A stretch of 64,000 bases of DNA from Ferrovibrio sp. (GTDB taxonomy: Bacteria; Pseudomonadota; Alphaproteobacteria; Ferrovibrionales; Ferrovibrionaceae). Below are positions 51,726-59,641 of this stretch, piece by piece. Position numbers and translations under genes: made by a program. The stretch spans positions 1-64,000 of the forward strand of contig NZ_JAHBYG010000002.1 in assembly GCF_019636075.1 (NCBI RefSeq), written 5' to 3'. Numbering within the stretch: the stretch's first letter is position 1; each line of letters begins with the position of its first letter. The notes under the pieces are model-generated. The model searched no databases, had not been told where the DNA came from, and saw only the letters and a program-made list of their open reading frames with translations.

Positions 51726-52250
51726 TCAGGCTGCCTTGCGGCGCGTGCGGCTGCCGGGCGGCTTGCCGATCATGCCGCTCACGCCTTGCAGCGCGCCGGG
51801 GGCAAGCTCCATCACCTGGAAACGCTCGGGGTCCACCCAGCCGGGCAGTTCCAGGCCATATGCCGGCGCATTCACGAAGCCGAAGGGTTCGTAATACGGC
51901 TTGTCGCCCACCAATACGCACAGCTTGTGGCCCTGGCGCGTGGCGGCATAGAGGCTGTGGCGGATCAGCGCCCGGCCGATGCCCTGGCCCTGGTAATCCG
52001 GATGCACCGCCACCGGGCCCAGCAACACCGCAGGCGCGGCAGCAGATCCGATGCTGATCGGCCAATAGCGGATCGAGCCGAGCAGCTTGGCTTCACTGTC
52101 GCGCACGGCGAAGCTCAGCGCCTTGATCGGCGCCACGCCCTCGCGCAGCCGATACACTGTCTTGGCGCTGCGATCCGGACCGAAGGTCAGATCGAGAAGG
52201 GTTTCGAGCTGGGCGGCGTCCTGCGGCCGCTCGCTGGAAATGGGGAACAT
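51726..52250 (-). CDS. GNAT family N-acetyltransferase
   Basis: 174 residues from ATG 52250 ('MFPISSERPQDAAQLETLLDLTFGPDRSAKTVYRLREG'), with AGGAAG seven bases upstream. Acetyl-CoA motif A is clear: 'AVLLGPVAVHPDYQGQGIGRALIRHSL' (Q-x-x-G-x-G/A). Then 'KLCVLVGDKPYYEPFGFVNA' is motif B, as in YhbS-type acetyltransferases. A basic C-terminal tail 'GKPPGSRTRRKAA' follows. The acceptor is unknown. Confidence 0.93.
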   Translation of the reverse strand: MFPISSERPQDAAQLETLLDLTFGPDRSAKTVYRLREGVAPIKALSFAVRDSEAKLLGSIRYWPISIGSAAAPAVLLGPVAVHPDYQGQGIGRALIRHSLYAATRQGHKLCVLVGDKPYYEPFGFVNAPAYGLELPGWVDPERFQVMELAPGALQGVSGMIGKPPGSRTRRKAA

Positions 52251-52475
52251 GAGATTGCTTCCTGGCACAAGATCGGAGACCAAAACCAAGGACGGGGCGG
52301 CTTTCGCCTTCCGTCCAGACGGTCGGTTGCTCATGTGCATCGAAGGAAGCTGGCTTGCGAGGTGGGGCGAGGATGCCTGGCTTCAGCGCACACGAAGAAC
52401 CGCCGTGCGCCGCTTTCGTACTTGCGGCGCAACACGGGACGGTCGTCGGTGTTGCCAAAGGCAGGTCATGGTCGT

Positions 52476-53465
52476 CTAGGTCCTCTGCGAACGGCGCTTC
52501 TTTAGCATGTTCGCCGGAGCCGGTAAACCGCTTTCCGCGACTTTCTGCCGCAGGTGAATCCAGCGGCAATCCCAGGGCGTGTCGATCCCGCCGGCATTGA
52601 ACCGCGTGGCCAGGAAATCGATGAAGGCGCGCAGCTTGGGCGTCATATGCCGCCCGGCCGGGTAGACCGCATGCACGCCGCTATCGGGCAGGCGGTATTC
52701 CTCCAGCAGCGGCACCAGGGCACCATCGGCCAGATCGTTGCCGCACAGGAAGCTGGGCAACCGCACGATGCCAAGGCCGCCGCGCGCCGCTTGCAGCAGC
52801 ACGTCGCCGTTATTGGCGCGCATCGGGCCGTTTACCCGCACCGCGCTGCCATCGCTGAAGCGCCAGATATCGGGCTCGGGCAGATATGTGTAGATCAGGC
52901 AATGATGCCATTTCAGCTCGTCGGGCGTTTTGGGGGCGCCGAAGCGTTCGATATAGCTGGGTGCGGCGCAGACCACGCCGCGGATCGGCGCCAGGCGCCG
53001 CGCCGCCAGGGTGGAATCGCGCAGGTCGCCGATACGGATCGCCACATCCACATCCTCTTCCAGCAGGTCCACACGGCGGTCGTTGAGGCTCACCTCCACG
53101 CGCAATTCGGGATAGGCGGCCAGGAATTCCGGCAGCAGCGGCGCCACATGGCTCAGCCCGAAACTCATCGGCATGTTCACCCGCAGCAGGCCGCGCGGCG
53201 CGGTTTGCAGATTCTGCACGGCAGCCTCGGCGGCCTGGGCCTCGGCCAGCGCGCGCTCGGCATGGTCCAGCACCACCCGGCCGGTCTCGGTCAGGGTCAG
53301 GCGCCGGGTGGTGCGGGTCAGCAGCCGGCTGCCCAGCCGGGCCTCCAGCCGCGCCACCTGCTTGGAAACGGCGGATTTGGACAGCCGCAGGCTTTCAGCG
53401 GCGGCGGTGAAACTGCCCTGTTCCGCCACCCGGGCGAAGACCGTCAGGTCGTTGAGAAGGTCCAT
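52476..53465 (-). CDS. LysR family transcriptional regulator
   Basis: 329 residues. N-terminal helix-turn-helix 'DLTVFARVAEQGSFTAAAESLRLSKSAVSKQVARLEARLGSRLLTRTTRRLTLTETGRVVLDHAE'. The effector domain is of the CrgA/aromatic-response type ('RGLLRVNMPMSFGLSHVAPLLPEFLAAYPELRVEVSLNDRRVDLLEEDVDVAIRIGDL'). It is divergent from wrbA and pirin, a common arrangement in which the LysR protein controls both in response to electrophiles. A dyad between the genes lies next to its start. The C-terminus is longer than usual by ~25 residues. Confidence 0.95.
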   Translation of the reverse strand: MDLLNDLTVFARVAEQGSFTAAAESLRLSKSAVSKQVARLEARLGSRLLTRTTRRLTLTETGRVVLDHAERALAEAQAAEAAVQNLQTAPRGLLRVNMPMSFGLSHVAPLLPEFLAAYPELRVEVSLNDRRVDLLEEDVDVAIRIGDLRDSTLAARRLAPIRGVVCAAPSYIERFGAPKTPDELKWHHCLIYTYLPEPDIWRFSDGSAVRVNGPMRANNGDVLLQAARGGLGIVRLPSFLCGNDLADGALVPLLEEYRLPDSGVHAVYPAGRHMTPKLRAFIDFLATRFNAGGIDTPWDCRWIHLRQKVAESGLPAPANMLKKRRSQRT

Positions 53466-53469
53466 GGAT

Positions 53470-53491
53470 ATTGTTCTCTATAGGAAACAAT
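53470..53491. promoter_or_regulatory. LysR-type operator dyad ATTGTT-N10-AACAAT
   Basis: Hyphenated palindrome of 22 bases starting four bases from the LysR start codon, with a third ATTGTT half-site at 53509-53514. The half-site spacing and its place in the divergent lysR-wrbA gap suit LysR binding with autorepression and activation of wrbA. Confidence 0.55.
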
Positions 53492-53594
53492 GTAATTCCT
53501 AATGCGATATTGTTTCTTTTTCAAGGATGGTTACCTTCACCCCCGGAACAACTCAATCCCGGACCGCAAGGTTCAATCCAAGGAGACCAAGACG

Positions 53595-54194
53595 ATGACC
53601 AAGGTGCTGGTTCTGTATCATTCCATGTATGGCCATATCGAAGCCTTCGCCCAGGCCGTGGCGGAAGGCGCCAAGAGCGCCGGCGCCGAGGTGACGGTGA
53701 AGCGCGTGCCCGAGACCATGCCCGAAGCGGCCTTCAAGGCGGCTGGCGGCAAGTGGGACCAGGCCGCTCCGGTGGCCGATCCGAGCGAACTGGCGAATTA
53801 CGACGCCATCATCTTCGGCACCCCCACCCGTTTCGGCAACATGACTGGCCAGATGCGGACTTTCCTGGATCAGACCGGTGGTTTGTGGATGAAGGGCGCG
53901 CTGGCCGGCAAGGTCGGCAGCGTGTTCGTGTCCACCGGCACCGGCGGCGGCAACGAAACCACCCTGTCCAGCTTCCACACCACCTTGTTCCATCATGGCA
54001 TGGTGGTGGTGGGCATGCCCTACGGCATCCCGGAGACGATGGATATTTCCGAACCGCGCGGCGGCAGCCCGCTGGGTGCCGGCATGCTGGCTGGCCCGGA
54101 TGGGTCGCGTTCGGCCAGCGCGAAGGAACTCGCCATGGCCCGCTTCCAGGGCAAGCATGTGGCCGGCATCGCCGCCAAGCTGGCTGCCAAGTAA
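53595..54194 (+). CDS. wrbA: NAD(P)H:quinone oxidoreductase WrbA
   Basis: 199 residues from ATG 53595 (AAGGAG 13 bases upstream). Flavodoxin-like with the FMN phosphate loop '[21 protein letters not shown]'. WrbA-specific segments include '[69 protein letters not shown]' and '[35 protein letters not shown]'. It reduces quinones by two electrons, preventing redox cycling. The pirin gene follows on the same strand. Confidence 0.97.
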   Translation: MTKVLVLYHSMYGHIEAFAQAVAEGAKSAGAEVTVKRVPETMPEAAFKAAGGKWDQAAPVADPSELANYDAIIFGTPTRFGNMTGQMRTFLDQTGGLWMKGALAGKVGSVFVSTGTGGGNETTLSSFHTTLFHHGMVVVGMPYGIPETMDISEPRGGSPLGAGMLAGPDGSRSASAKELAMARFQGKHVAGIAAKLAAK

Positions 54195-54220
54195 CCGATG
54201 AAGAGGTAACGACAAGCGCT

Positions 54221-54252
54221 GTCCGGGTGCCGGTATCGTACCGGGCCCGGAC
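54221..54252 (+). other. GC-rich hairpin between wrbA and pirin
   Basis: GTCCGGG/CCCGGAC outer stem (54221-54227 with 54246-54252) and CCGGTA/TACCGG inner stem around a TCG loop, with a small internal loop. No T-tract follows. The pirin ribosome site (AAGGAG) begins 8 bases later. It probably stabilises wrbA mRNA or tunes pirin expression. Confidence 0.5.
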
Positions 54253-54273
54253 GGTTCGCAAAGGAGATGTGCC

Positions 54274-55029
54274 ATGACCGCAGCAACTGCAAAAGTTGAA
54301 AAGACCACCCATGTGATTCCGTTCGACCGTTTGGGCCGCTATGGCGCCGACTGGCTCGACAGCCGCTTCCACTTCAATTTCTCGGGCGTGGCGGCACCGA
54401 TGGGTTTCAGCTTCGGCCCGCTGCGGGTGTGGAACGACGACACCATCAAGCCGCATAGCGGTTTTCCGATGCATGGCCACCGCGACATGGAGATCATCAC
54501 CTATGTGCGGCGCGGCGCCATCACCCACGAGGACAACCTCGGCAATCGCGGTCGCACGCCGGCCGGCGATGTGCAGGTGATGTCTGCCGGCACCGGCATC
54601 ATGCATGCGGAATGGAATGAAGAGAACGAACCCACCCATCTGTTCCAGATCTGGGTGGAGCCGCGCCAGGCCAACCTGAAGCCGCGTTGGGCGCAGGCGC
54701 AGTTTCCGCGCGATGATCGCGCCGGCAAGCTGCTGCCCCTGGCCAGCGGCGAGGAAGCCATCCGCACGGCCAATCCCGAAGCCTTGCTGATCCATCAGGA
54801 TGCCACGCTGTATGGCGCCATGCTGAAGGCAGGCAATGGCGTGCGGCATGAATTGCCGGAAGGCCGCATCGCCTATGTGGTGCTGGCCGATGGCGATGCC
54901 ACAGTGAATGGCGAGGCGCTGAAAACCCGCGATGGCGCGGCGGTATTCCATACCGATGCGCTGGATATCGCCACCAAGAACGGCGCCGAAATCCTGCTGT
55001 TCGACCTGCCGCATCCGCAGGGGCGGTAA
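54274..55029 (+). CDS. pirin family protein
   Basis: 251 residues from ATG 54274. Bicupin with the metal site in the N-terminal cupin: 'HSGFPMHGHRDMEIITYVRRGAITHEDNLGN' supplies His-x-His and a later His, and 'VMSAGTGIMHAEWNEE' the next His/Glu. 'HLFQIWVEPRQANLKPRW' is the pirin linker. Members include quercetin 2,3-dioxygenases and redox sensors. The conserved position beside WrbA and a LysR regulator suggests detoxification of aromatic or quinone compounds. Confidence 0.95.
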   Translation: MTAATAKVEKTTHVIPFDRLGRYGADWLDSRFHFNFSGVAAPMGFSFGPLRVWNDDTIKPHSGFPMHGHRDMEIITYVRRGAITHEDNLGNRGRTPAGDVQVMSAGTGIMHAEWNEENEPTHLFQIWVEPRQANLKPRWAQAQFPRDDRAGKLLPLASGEEAIRTANPEALLIHQDATLYGAMLKAGNGVRHELPEGRIAYVVLADGDATVNGEALKTRDGAAVFHTDALDIATKNGAEILLFDLPHPQGR

Positions 55030-55040
55030 ATCCAACCGTC

Positions 55041-55063
55041 ATGCCCGGACTTGTTCCGGGCAT
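55041..55063. repeat. REP-like palindrome ATGCCCGGA-cttgt-TCCGGGCAT
   Basis: Perfect 9-base stem, 5-base loop, beginning 12 bases after the pirin stop. It is the exact reverse complement of 24745-24767, with matching CGTC and CCAT flanks (31 bases in all). Confidence 0.75.
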
Positions 55064-55097
55064 CCATCGTTACCCGGCTTTGCCGTGTCAGGCATGG

Positions 55098-55135
55098 ACC
55101 CCCGCAACAAGTGCGGGGGTGACGGCTTTTTTTGT
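55098..55135 (+). terminator. rho-independent terminator downstream of pirin
   Basis: Perfect 9-base stem ACCCCCGCA/TGCGGGGGT with an ACAAG loop, then TGACGGC and TTTTTTT (55127-55133). It terminates the wrbA-pirin transcript. The loop sequence equals that of the REP copies, so it may be a REP unit that became a terminator. Confidence 0.75.
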
Positions 55136-55140
55136 TTTAT

Positions 55141-55749
55141 CTACGCCCCAGGCCAGCCTATGCCGCCGGCCAGCAAGCTTCTTAATTCTTGCTGTAGCGG
55201 CTGATAATTTTTGTGAAAGCTTGCAACCATAGCCGGCATGAAACTCTGCGCGTTGATCATTTCCAACCGCAGGGGATGATCCGCCTTGGTGGCGATAAGG
55301 TCGAGAAATGTGAGTTGTATGCGCCCGTTGCCTTCGCGAAAGGGATGGATGGCATTCAGTTCACCAAGAAATATCGCTGCCTTTTCAACGAAGATATTTT
55401 CATCCAGGTCGCGCAGGAAGCTGTCGCCCCGTAATTGATCGAAAAGCGCATTCATCTGCTGCCGGATATGCTCTGGAAAACAGAACCAGTTGCCGCCCTT
55501 CGCCGTGCGTATGGTGCGATAATGCCCCGCCCAGGCATAAACATCCCGGAACAGGTGGCGATGGATATTGCGATAGTGAGTGGAGCTGAAGCGGCCTGAC
55601 GGCAGCGGCTCTTCCGCCCGCAGACTGCTCAATTCAAGCTCGGCTGCTTCGAGTTGCGCCGGATCGCGCAGGCCCAGCCGATTACGCAGCGTATTTGTGC
55701 CTCTATAAAGGTACGGGTCTTCGAAGGCATCATATGCCCCGAATGGCAT
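55141..55749 (-). CDS. fic: Fic/DOC family AMP-transferase toxin
   Basis: 202 residues. The Fic core has catalytic motif 'HPFREGNGR' at 135-143 (HPFx[D/E]GNGR complete), preceded by 'AAIFLGELNAI'. The N-terminal 'YDAFEDPYLYRGTNTLRNRLGLRD' and 'YAWAGHYRTIRTAKGGNWFCFPEHI' (target-docking flap) match E. coli Fic and VbhT. It should AMPylate a target protein, by analogy gyrase/topoisomerase IV. No inhibitory helix is built in, so it is class I and needs the separate small antitoxin encoded just upstream, overlapping by ATGA. The last codons lie in a 26-base repeat found again beyond the module. Confidence 0.94.
   Translation of the reverse strand: MPFGAYDAFEDPYLYRGTNTLRNRLGLRDPAQLEAAELELSSLRAEEPLPSGRFSSTHYRNIHRHLFRDVYAWAGHYRTIRTAKGGNWFCFPEHIRQQMNALFDQLRGDSFLRDLDENIFVEKAAIFLGELNAIHPFREGNGRIQLTFLDLIATKADHPLRLEMINAQSFMPAMVASFHKNYQPLQQELRSLLAGGIGWPGA
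55149..55174. repeat. 26-bp direct repeat, left copy (inside fic 3' end)
   Basis: CAGGCCAGCCTATGCCGCCG followed by GCCAGC; identical to 56027-56052. It encodes part of the last residues of Fic (GGIGWPGA). The two copies bracket the toxin-antitoxin pair. Confidence 0.85.
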
Positions 55750-55949
55750 CAGCCTCCGAGGCGCTTGTAGGCCGTTATGATTTCCTGCCGGCGTTCGTCT
55801 TGGCTCAGGCGTCGCGTTTCAGCCTGATCGCGCCGGTTGCGGCCAGCGGTATTCAGTGTCAGGCCTTCCACGGCCGATATGGCAGCAAACTTCCTGGCCC
55901 CCAGAATATGGGGCGTGTTTTTCGCCGTATGTTTCGACTTTGCTGTCAT
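55749..55949 (-). CDS. Fic antitoxin, YhfG/VbhA-like, with altered inhibitory motif
   Basis: 66 residues, overlapping the fic start (ATGA), as in E. coli yhfG-fic. The stretch 'LGARKFAAISAVEGLTLN' aligns with the antitoxin helix that inserts a Glu into the Fic ATP pocket; the Glu-Gly pair ('VEG') is present. The consensus is (S/T)xxxE(G/N); here the first position is Ile, with Ser shifted one residue. The tail 'LSQDERRQEIITAYKRLGG' is helical. Call rests on position, size and the partial motif. Confidence 0.75.
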   Translation of the reverse strand: MTAKSKHTAKNTPHILGARKFAAISAVEGLTLNTAGRNRRDQAETRRLSQDERRQEIITAYKRLGG

Positions 55950-56004
55950 GAGACAAATCTAGCCGAAAATGCGGCCCGCAGCCAGTGCGAAGGCGGCCAG
56001 TTTA

Positions 56005-56052
56005 AGCTCCAGGCCAGCTTATGTCACAGGCCAGCCTATGCCGCCGGCCAGC
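56005..56052. repeat. 26-bp direct repeat, right copy, plus partial copy
   Basis: 56027-56052 is identical to 55149-55174. Immediately before it is a partial copy (CCAGGCCAGCTTATG, 56009-56023), and TACGCCCCAGGCC follows, so the region is a short run of degenerate repeats ending at the aidB-like stop codon. Confidence 0.8.
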
Positions 56053-57696
56053 TTACGCCCCAGGCCTGGCCCGGTCCGCAATCGCGCGCAGGTCGATGCC
56101 CTTCGGCAGGGTGCCGAAGGCGTGGCCCCAATCGCCGGCCAGGCGCGAGGCGATGAAGCCTTCAGCCACCGCTGTGGGCGAACCTTGCACCAGCAGCGCG
56201 CCCTGCAGGGTCAGCATCATGCGTTCCACCACGCGGCGGGCGCGGGTTTCGATATCCTGCACATCCGCAAATTCCGCTTTCAGCCCGGCAATCGCGGCGT
56301 CCAGCCGCTTGTCGGCGCCGCTGGCAGATTCGATCTCCTGTAACAGCACATCCAGCGCGTCGCTGGATTTCATCAAGGCGCGCAATACGTCGAGGCACAT
56401 CACATTGCCCGAGCCTTCCCAGATCGAGTTGAGCGGAATCTCCTTGTAGAGCATGCCCATCGGGCCTTCATCCACATAGCCGTTGCCGCCCAGCACCTCC
56501 ATCGCTTCCACCACCGCCATCGGTGCGCGTTTGCACACCCAGTATTTAACCGCCGGCGTGCAAAGCCGGCGGAAGGCGGCTTCGGCCGGGTCGCTGTCGG
56601 CGCGATCGAAGGCGCGCGCCAGGCGTAGGGCCAGAATAGTGGCGGCTTCGGATTCCAAGGCCAGATCGGCGACAACGTTGGTCATCAGCGGCTGGTCGAT
56701 CAGATGGCGCTGGAAGGCGCGGCGGTGATAGGCATGGTGCAGCGCCTGCGCCACAGCGCCGCGCAACTGGCCGGCGGATCCCAATGCGCAATCCAGCCGC
56801 GTATAGGTGCCCATCTCGATGATGGTGGGCACGCCGCGGCCTTCCTCGCCCAGCAACCTGCCCCAGGCGCCTTGGAATTCCACTTCGGATGAAGCGTTCG
56901 ACTTGTTGCCGACCTTATCCTTCAGGCGCTGCACGCGGATAGCGTTGCGTGTGCCGTCGGGTTTGAAACGCGGCACGAAAAAGCAGCTCAAACCGCCCGG
57001 CGCCTGGGCCAACACCAGATGCGCATCGCATTGCGGCGCCGAGAAGAACCATTTATGGCCGGTGATGATAAACCCGCCGGTGCCATCCGGTTCGGCCCGC
57101 GTGGTATTGGCGCGCACATCCGAGCCGCCCTGCTTCTCGGTCATGCCCATGCCGATCAGCACCGAGGTTTTTTCCGGCATCGGCGCGGAGCGTTTGTCGT
57201 AGCGGCGGTCGTAAATCTTCGGCAACCAGTCCTTGGCCAGCGTGGCATCGCGGCGGATGGCGGGCACCGAGCCGTAGGTCATGGTGGTGGGGCATTGGCT
57301 GCCGGGCTCGATCTGCGCATGCATGATATAGGCGGCCCCGCGCGCCACATGGGCGCCGTCGCGCGGCTCGGCCCAGGGCGCGCTATGCAGGCCCTGGCCG
57401 ATGATCAGATCCATGATCTGATGCCAGGCGGGATGGAATTCGATTTCGTCGCGGCGATGGCCGAAGCGGTCGAAGGGCTGGAATTGCGGCGGGAATTTAT
57501 GCGCCAGCCGGCCGGCCTCGATGGTTTCCGGTGCGCCCAGCCTGCGGCCATAGGCAGAAAGATCCTCAGCCGCCCAATCGGCGCCGAAGCGGCGCGCGGC
57601 ATCGCTCAAAGCACGGTCGCCGGCAAACAGGTCATGGCCTTCCAGCGGCGGCGGCTGGTTGAAGACTTCATGGGTTTCGAATGGATTGGCGCTCAT
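56053..57696 (-). CDS. aidB: AidB-like acyl-CoA dehydrogenase family protein
   Basis: 547 residues, the AidB size. AidB-type features: the start 'ANPFETHEVFNQPPPLEGHDLF', 'GMTEKQGGSDVRANTTRAEP', 'GFIITGHKWFFSAPQCDAHLVLAQAPGGLSCFFVPRFKPDGTRNAIRVQRLKDKVGNKSNASSEVEF', 'VMEVLGGNGYVDEGPM'-like segment and 'NSIWEGSGNVMCLDVLRAL'. In E. coli, AidB is an FAD protein induced by alkylation that binds DNA and protects genes. The C-terminal ~110 residues correspond to that extra domain. It lies upstream of the Fic module on the same strand. Confidence 0.9.
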   Translation of the reverse strand: MSANPFETHEVFNQPPPLEGHDLFAGDRALSDAARRFGADWAAEDLSAYGRRLGAPETIEAGRLAHKFPPQFQPFDRFGHRRDEIEFHPAWHQIMDLIIGQGLHSAPWAEPRDGAHVARGAAYIMHAQIEPGSQCPTTMTYGSVPAIRRDATLAKDWLPKIYDRRYDKRSAPMPEKTSVLIGMGMTEKQGGSDVRANTTRAEPDGTGGFIITGHKWFFSAPQCDAHLVLAQAPGGLSCFFVPRFKPDGTRNAIRVQRLKDKVGNKSNASSEVEFQGAWGRLLGEEGRGVPTIIEMGTYTRLDCALGSAGQLRGAVAQALHHAYHRRAFQRHLIDQPLMTNVVADLALESEAATILALRLARAFDRADSDPAEAAFRRLCTPAVKYWVCKRAPMAVVEAMEVLGGNGYVDEGPMGMLYKEIPLNSIWEGSGNVMCLDVLRALMKSSDALDVLLQEIESASGADKRLDAAIAGLKAEFADVQDIETRARRVVERMMLTLQGALLVQGSPTAVAEGFIASRLAGDWGHAFGTLPKGIDLRAIADRARPGA

Positions 57697-57763
57697 GGCT
57701 GCCTCCTGATCTCCCTAGTGAGAGGGAGTTTATCCGGCGGGCGGCACAAGGAAAGCCTGTCGT

Positions 57764-57795
57764 GGCGTCAAACCAGGGGGGCGTCAAACCAGGGG
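57764..57795. repeat. 16-bp tandem duplication
   Basis: GGCGTCAAACCAGGGG occurs twice in a row (57764-57779 and 57780-57795), in the gap between the small secreted gene's terminator and the aidB start. It lies in the aidB upstream region (minus strand) and could contain a duplicated binding site. Confidence 0.7.
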
Positions 57796-57810
57796 CGGCA
57801 GCCTGGAAAC

Positions 57811-57846
57811 AAAAAAAGCCCCCGCCGGGTTTCCCCGGGCGAGGGC
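57811..57846 (-). terminator. rho-independent terminator of the Lys/Ala-rich gene
   Basis: On the minus strand a GC-rich imperfect stem (GCCCTCGCCCGGG / CCCGGCGGGGGC, loop about GAAA) ends in TTTTTTT, 29 bases after the stop codon. Confidence 0.8.
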
Positions 57847-57874
57847 TCGTTTGCTCGGAACCGAAAGGGCCGGA

Positions 57875-58117
57875 TCAGGCCTTCTTCACGGCCTTCTTCG
57901 GCGCCTTCTTGGCGGCGGTCTTCTTTTCGCCAGACTTCTTGGCGGCAGTCTTTTTCTTGGCATCTGCCTTCTTGGCAGTGGCCTTCTTGGCGGGAGCGGT
58001 CTGCTGCGCCTGGGCGGGGGCGCTCAGGATCGGAGCGGCGGCAAAGCTGAGCAGGCCGGCAACCGCAAAGGCGGCGGCCAACGATTTCAGAGAGGTGGTC
58101 ATGCTGCGGATCAACAT
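57875..58117 (-). CDS. secreted Lys/Ala-rich (histone H1-like) small protein
   Basis: 80 residues from ATG 58117, chosen because AGGAAA lies about nine bases upstream; ATG 58102 is the alternative. Residues 1-38 form a signal peptide ('SLAAAFAVAGLLSFAAAPILSAPAQA'). The mature part is almost only Lys, Ala and a few Thr/Pro ('KKATAKKADAKKKTAAKK'), like histone H1 tails and bacterial AlgP/Hc1. Histone-like tails are usually cytoplasmic, so export is unexpected; such a polycation might bind LPS, teichoic-like polymers or extracellular DNA. It has its own terminator and upstream region. Confidence 0.75.
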   Translation of the reverse strand: MLIRSMTTSLKSLAAAFAVAGLLSFAAAPILSAPAQAQQTAPAKKATAKKADAKKKTAAKKSGEKKTAAKKAPKKAVKKA

Positions 58118-58216
58118 AGGAGCGTTTCCTGTGCTCGGTGCTGCATATCCCAGGCGATGGCCCGAGTTGCATCGCGCTGATCTCGCGCTCATACCGAGAA
58201 TCCGTCAAGCGAATCG

Positions 58217-58246
58217 CAAAAACCCGCCTGGATCGCGGGGTTTTGT
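58217..58246 (-). terminator. terminator after the TTC38-like gene
   Basis: Stem AAAACCCCGC / GCGGGTTTTT around GATCCAG (one mismatch), with T-tract on the minus strand, 85 bases after the TPR gene stop. A second dyad, GCGAATCG/CGATTCGC (58271-58278, 58291-58298), lies between it and the stop. Confidence 0.6.
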
Positions 58247-58330
58247 CGCTACAATTTCGAGTCGAGTGGCGCGAATCGAATCAAGCGGCCCGATTCGCAG
58301 CTTTGCGCTCCACCGATTCGGCTTTGGTGC

Positions 58331-59638
58331 CTAGGCAATTCTGGCCAATTCGCGGCGATGCCGGGCCACGTCCGGGCGGGCGGCGAGGCGGGCCTGCAGG
58401 TCTGGCCGGATGGTGTCGAAAGCGCCAGCGCGATAACCGGCTTCCAGCCACAGCCAGTGGAATAGGTCGCGCTGGGCATGGGAGCCGCCGATCTCCTGGC
58501 AGCGCGGCAGGCCCTGGCCGAGCTGGCGGAAGGCTTCCGGCCAATTCTCGTCACCATAGGCCAGGATGCCCCGACCCAAGGGCAGGGCCACTTCGCGCCA
58601 GGCACCGCCGCCAGGCTTGCCGGTGCGGGCGCGGGCATGCTCGGCCATCGAGCCGAGCAATTCGGTGGCTGAGGCCTCGCGGCCGGCGCGCACCAGGCCG
58701 AGCAGGTAATGCAGGTCCAAAAACGGCTCCACATGTTCATGCAGGCGACCGGCAAGGTATTGCGCCACATCCTGCCAGCGGTCGCCCACATCCAGGCCGA
58801 CGAATTCCAGCCGCGCCAGCAGGCTGACGGCGTTCACCTGATCCTGGCTGTATTCCTTCCACACGCCCCAGACATGTTCGTCGAACAGCCGCAGGGCGCG
58901 TTCGGGGTCGTCGCTATCCATGGCGAACAGCGCCAGATGCCACCAATTATGGGTGAGCATGAAGCTGTTGCAGCCGGCCCATGTATCGGAATGTTCGGCC
59001 ATGAAGCTGGCGCCTTCGCGCACGCGGCCCTGCGCTTCCATCACATGCGCCACCGCGTGATGCGCCCAGGGCTCGGCGCGCTGCATGGCGATGGCGTGCC
59101 GCGCGGCGGCCTCGGCTTCCGCCAGGCGGTTATTCTCTTCCAGCGCAAAGGCCAGCATGCCGTGGAAATACGGCGAATCCTCGCATCCGGCGCGGGCGGC
59201 CTCGGCCAGCCGCAGCATGGCCGGATGGTCGCCGAGATGGAATTGATGCACCTGGCCCAGTTTCATCGCCGCGATATCGGCGGGGAATAGCCGCACGATT
59301 TCCTCGGCTGCCGCAATCGCCGCCGGGATATCGTCGGCCCACCATTGGCGCACCAGTTCGTACCACAGCTTTTCGCGCGGCAGGGCCTGCGCCAGATTGG
59401 CTTCGGCGCGGGCCAGAAAGGGCGCGGCATTGGCCACCGCATCGCCGGTCTGCATGAATAAGTGCAGCGCGGCGGCCTTGGCATTCACCAGTACCTGGTC
59501 GGGCGTTGCCTTGGCGGCATCGAAGATCGCCCCGGCGGTGACGCCATAGGAGATGAAGCTCTCCACGAAGGTATCGATGCCGGCGATGGCGGCCGGATCG
59601 TCGGTGCTTAAGGCAAGGCCGCGCCTGTCGGTTCCCAT
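58331..59638 (-). CDS. TTC38-like tetratricopeptide repeat protein
   Basis: 435 residues, all-helical TPR-like. Recognisable segments: 'TDDPAAIAGIDTFVESFISYG', 'ANLAQALPREKLWYELVRQWWADDIPAAIAAAEEIVRLFPADIAAMKLGQVHQFHLGD', 'ARHAIAMQRAEPWAHHAVAHVMEAQGRVREGASFMAEHSDTWAGCNSFMLTHNWWHLALF'. The 'PWAHHAVAHVMEAQGR...HNWWHLALF' motif is the signature of the TTC38 family found from bacteria to animals. The molecular function is unknown; the His-rich motif could bind a ligand. It starts 3 bases after the M81 peptidase stop, so the two form an operon. Confidence 0.88.
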   Translation of the reverse strand: MGTDRRGLALSTDDPAAIAGIDTFVESFISYGVTAGAIFDAAKATPDQVLVNAKAAALHLFMQTGDAVANAAPFLARAEANLAQALPREKLWYELVRQWWADDIPAAIAAAEEIVRLFPADIAAMKLGQVHQFHLGDHPAMLRLAEAARAGCEDSPYFHGMLAFALEENNRLAEAEAAARHAIAMQRAEPWAHHAVAHVMEAQGRVREGASFMAEHSDTWAGCNSFMLTHNWWHLALFAMDSDDPERALRLFDEHVWGVWKEYSQDQVNAVSLLARLEFVGLDVGDRWQDVAQYLAGRLHEHVEPFLDLHYLLGLVRAGREASATELLGSMAEHARARTGKPGGGAWREVALPLGRGILAYGDENWPEAFRQLGQGLPRCQEIGGSHAQRDLFHWLWLEAGYRAGAFDTIRPDLQARLAARPDVARHRRELARIA

Positions 59639-59641
59639 CGG

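Noticed and set aside
52251..52475. 225-base gap between the LysR and GNAT genes
   Set aside because: Searched by eye for promoters, hairpins and small frames; nothing convincing seen apart from the GNAT ribosome site.
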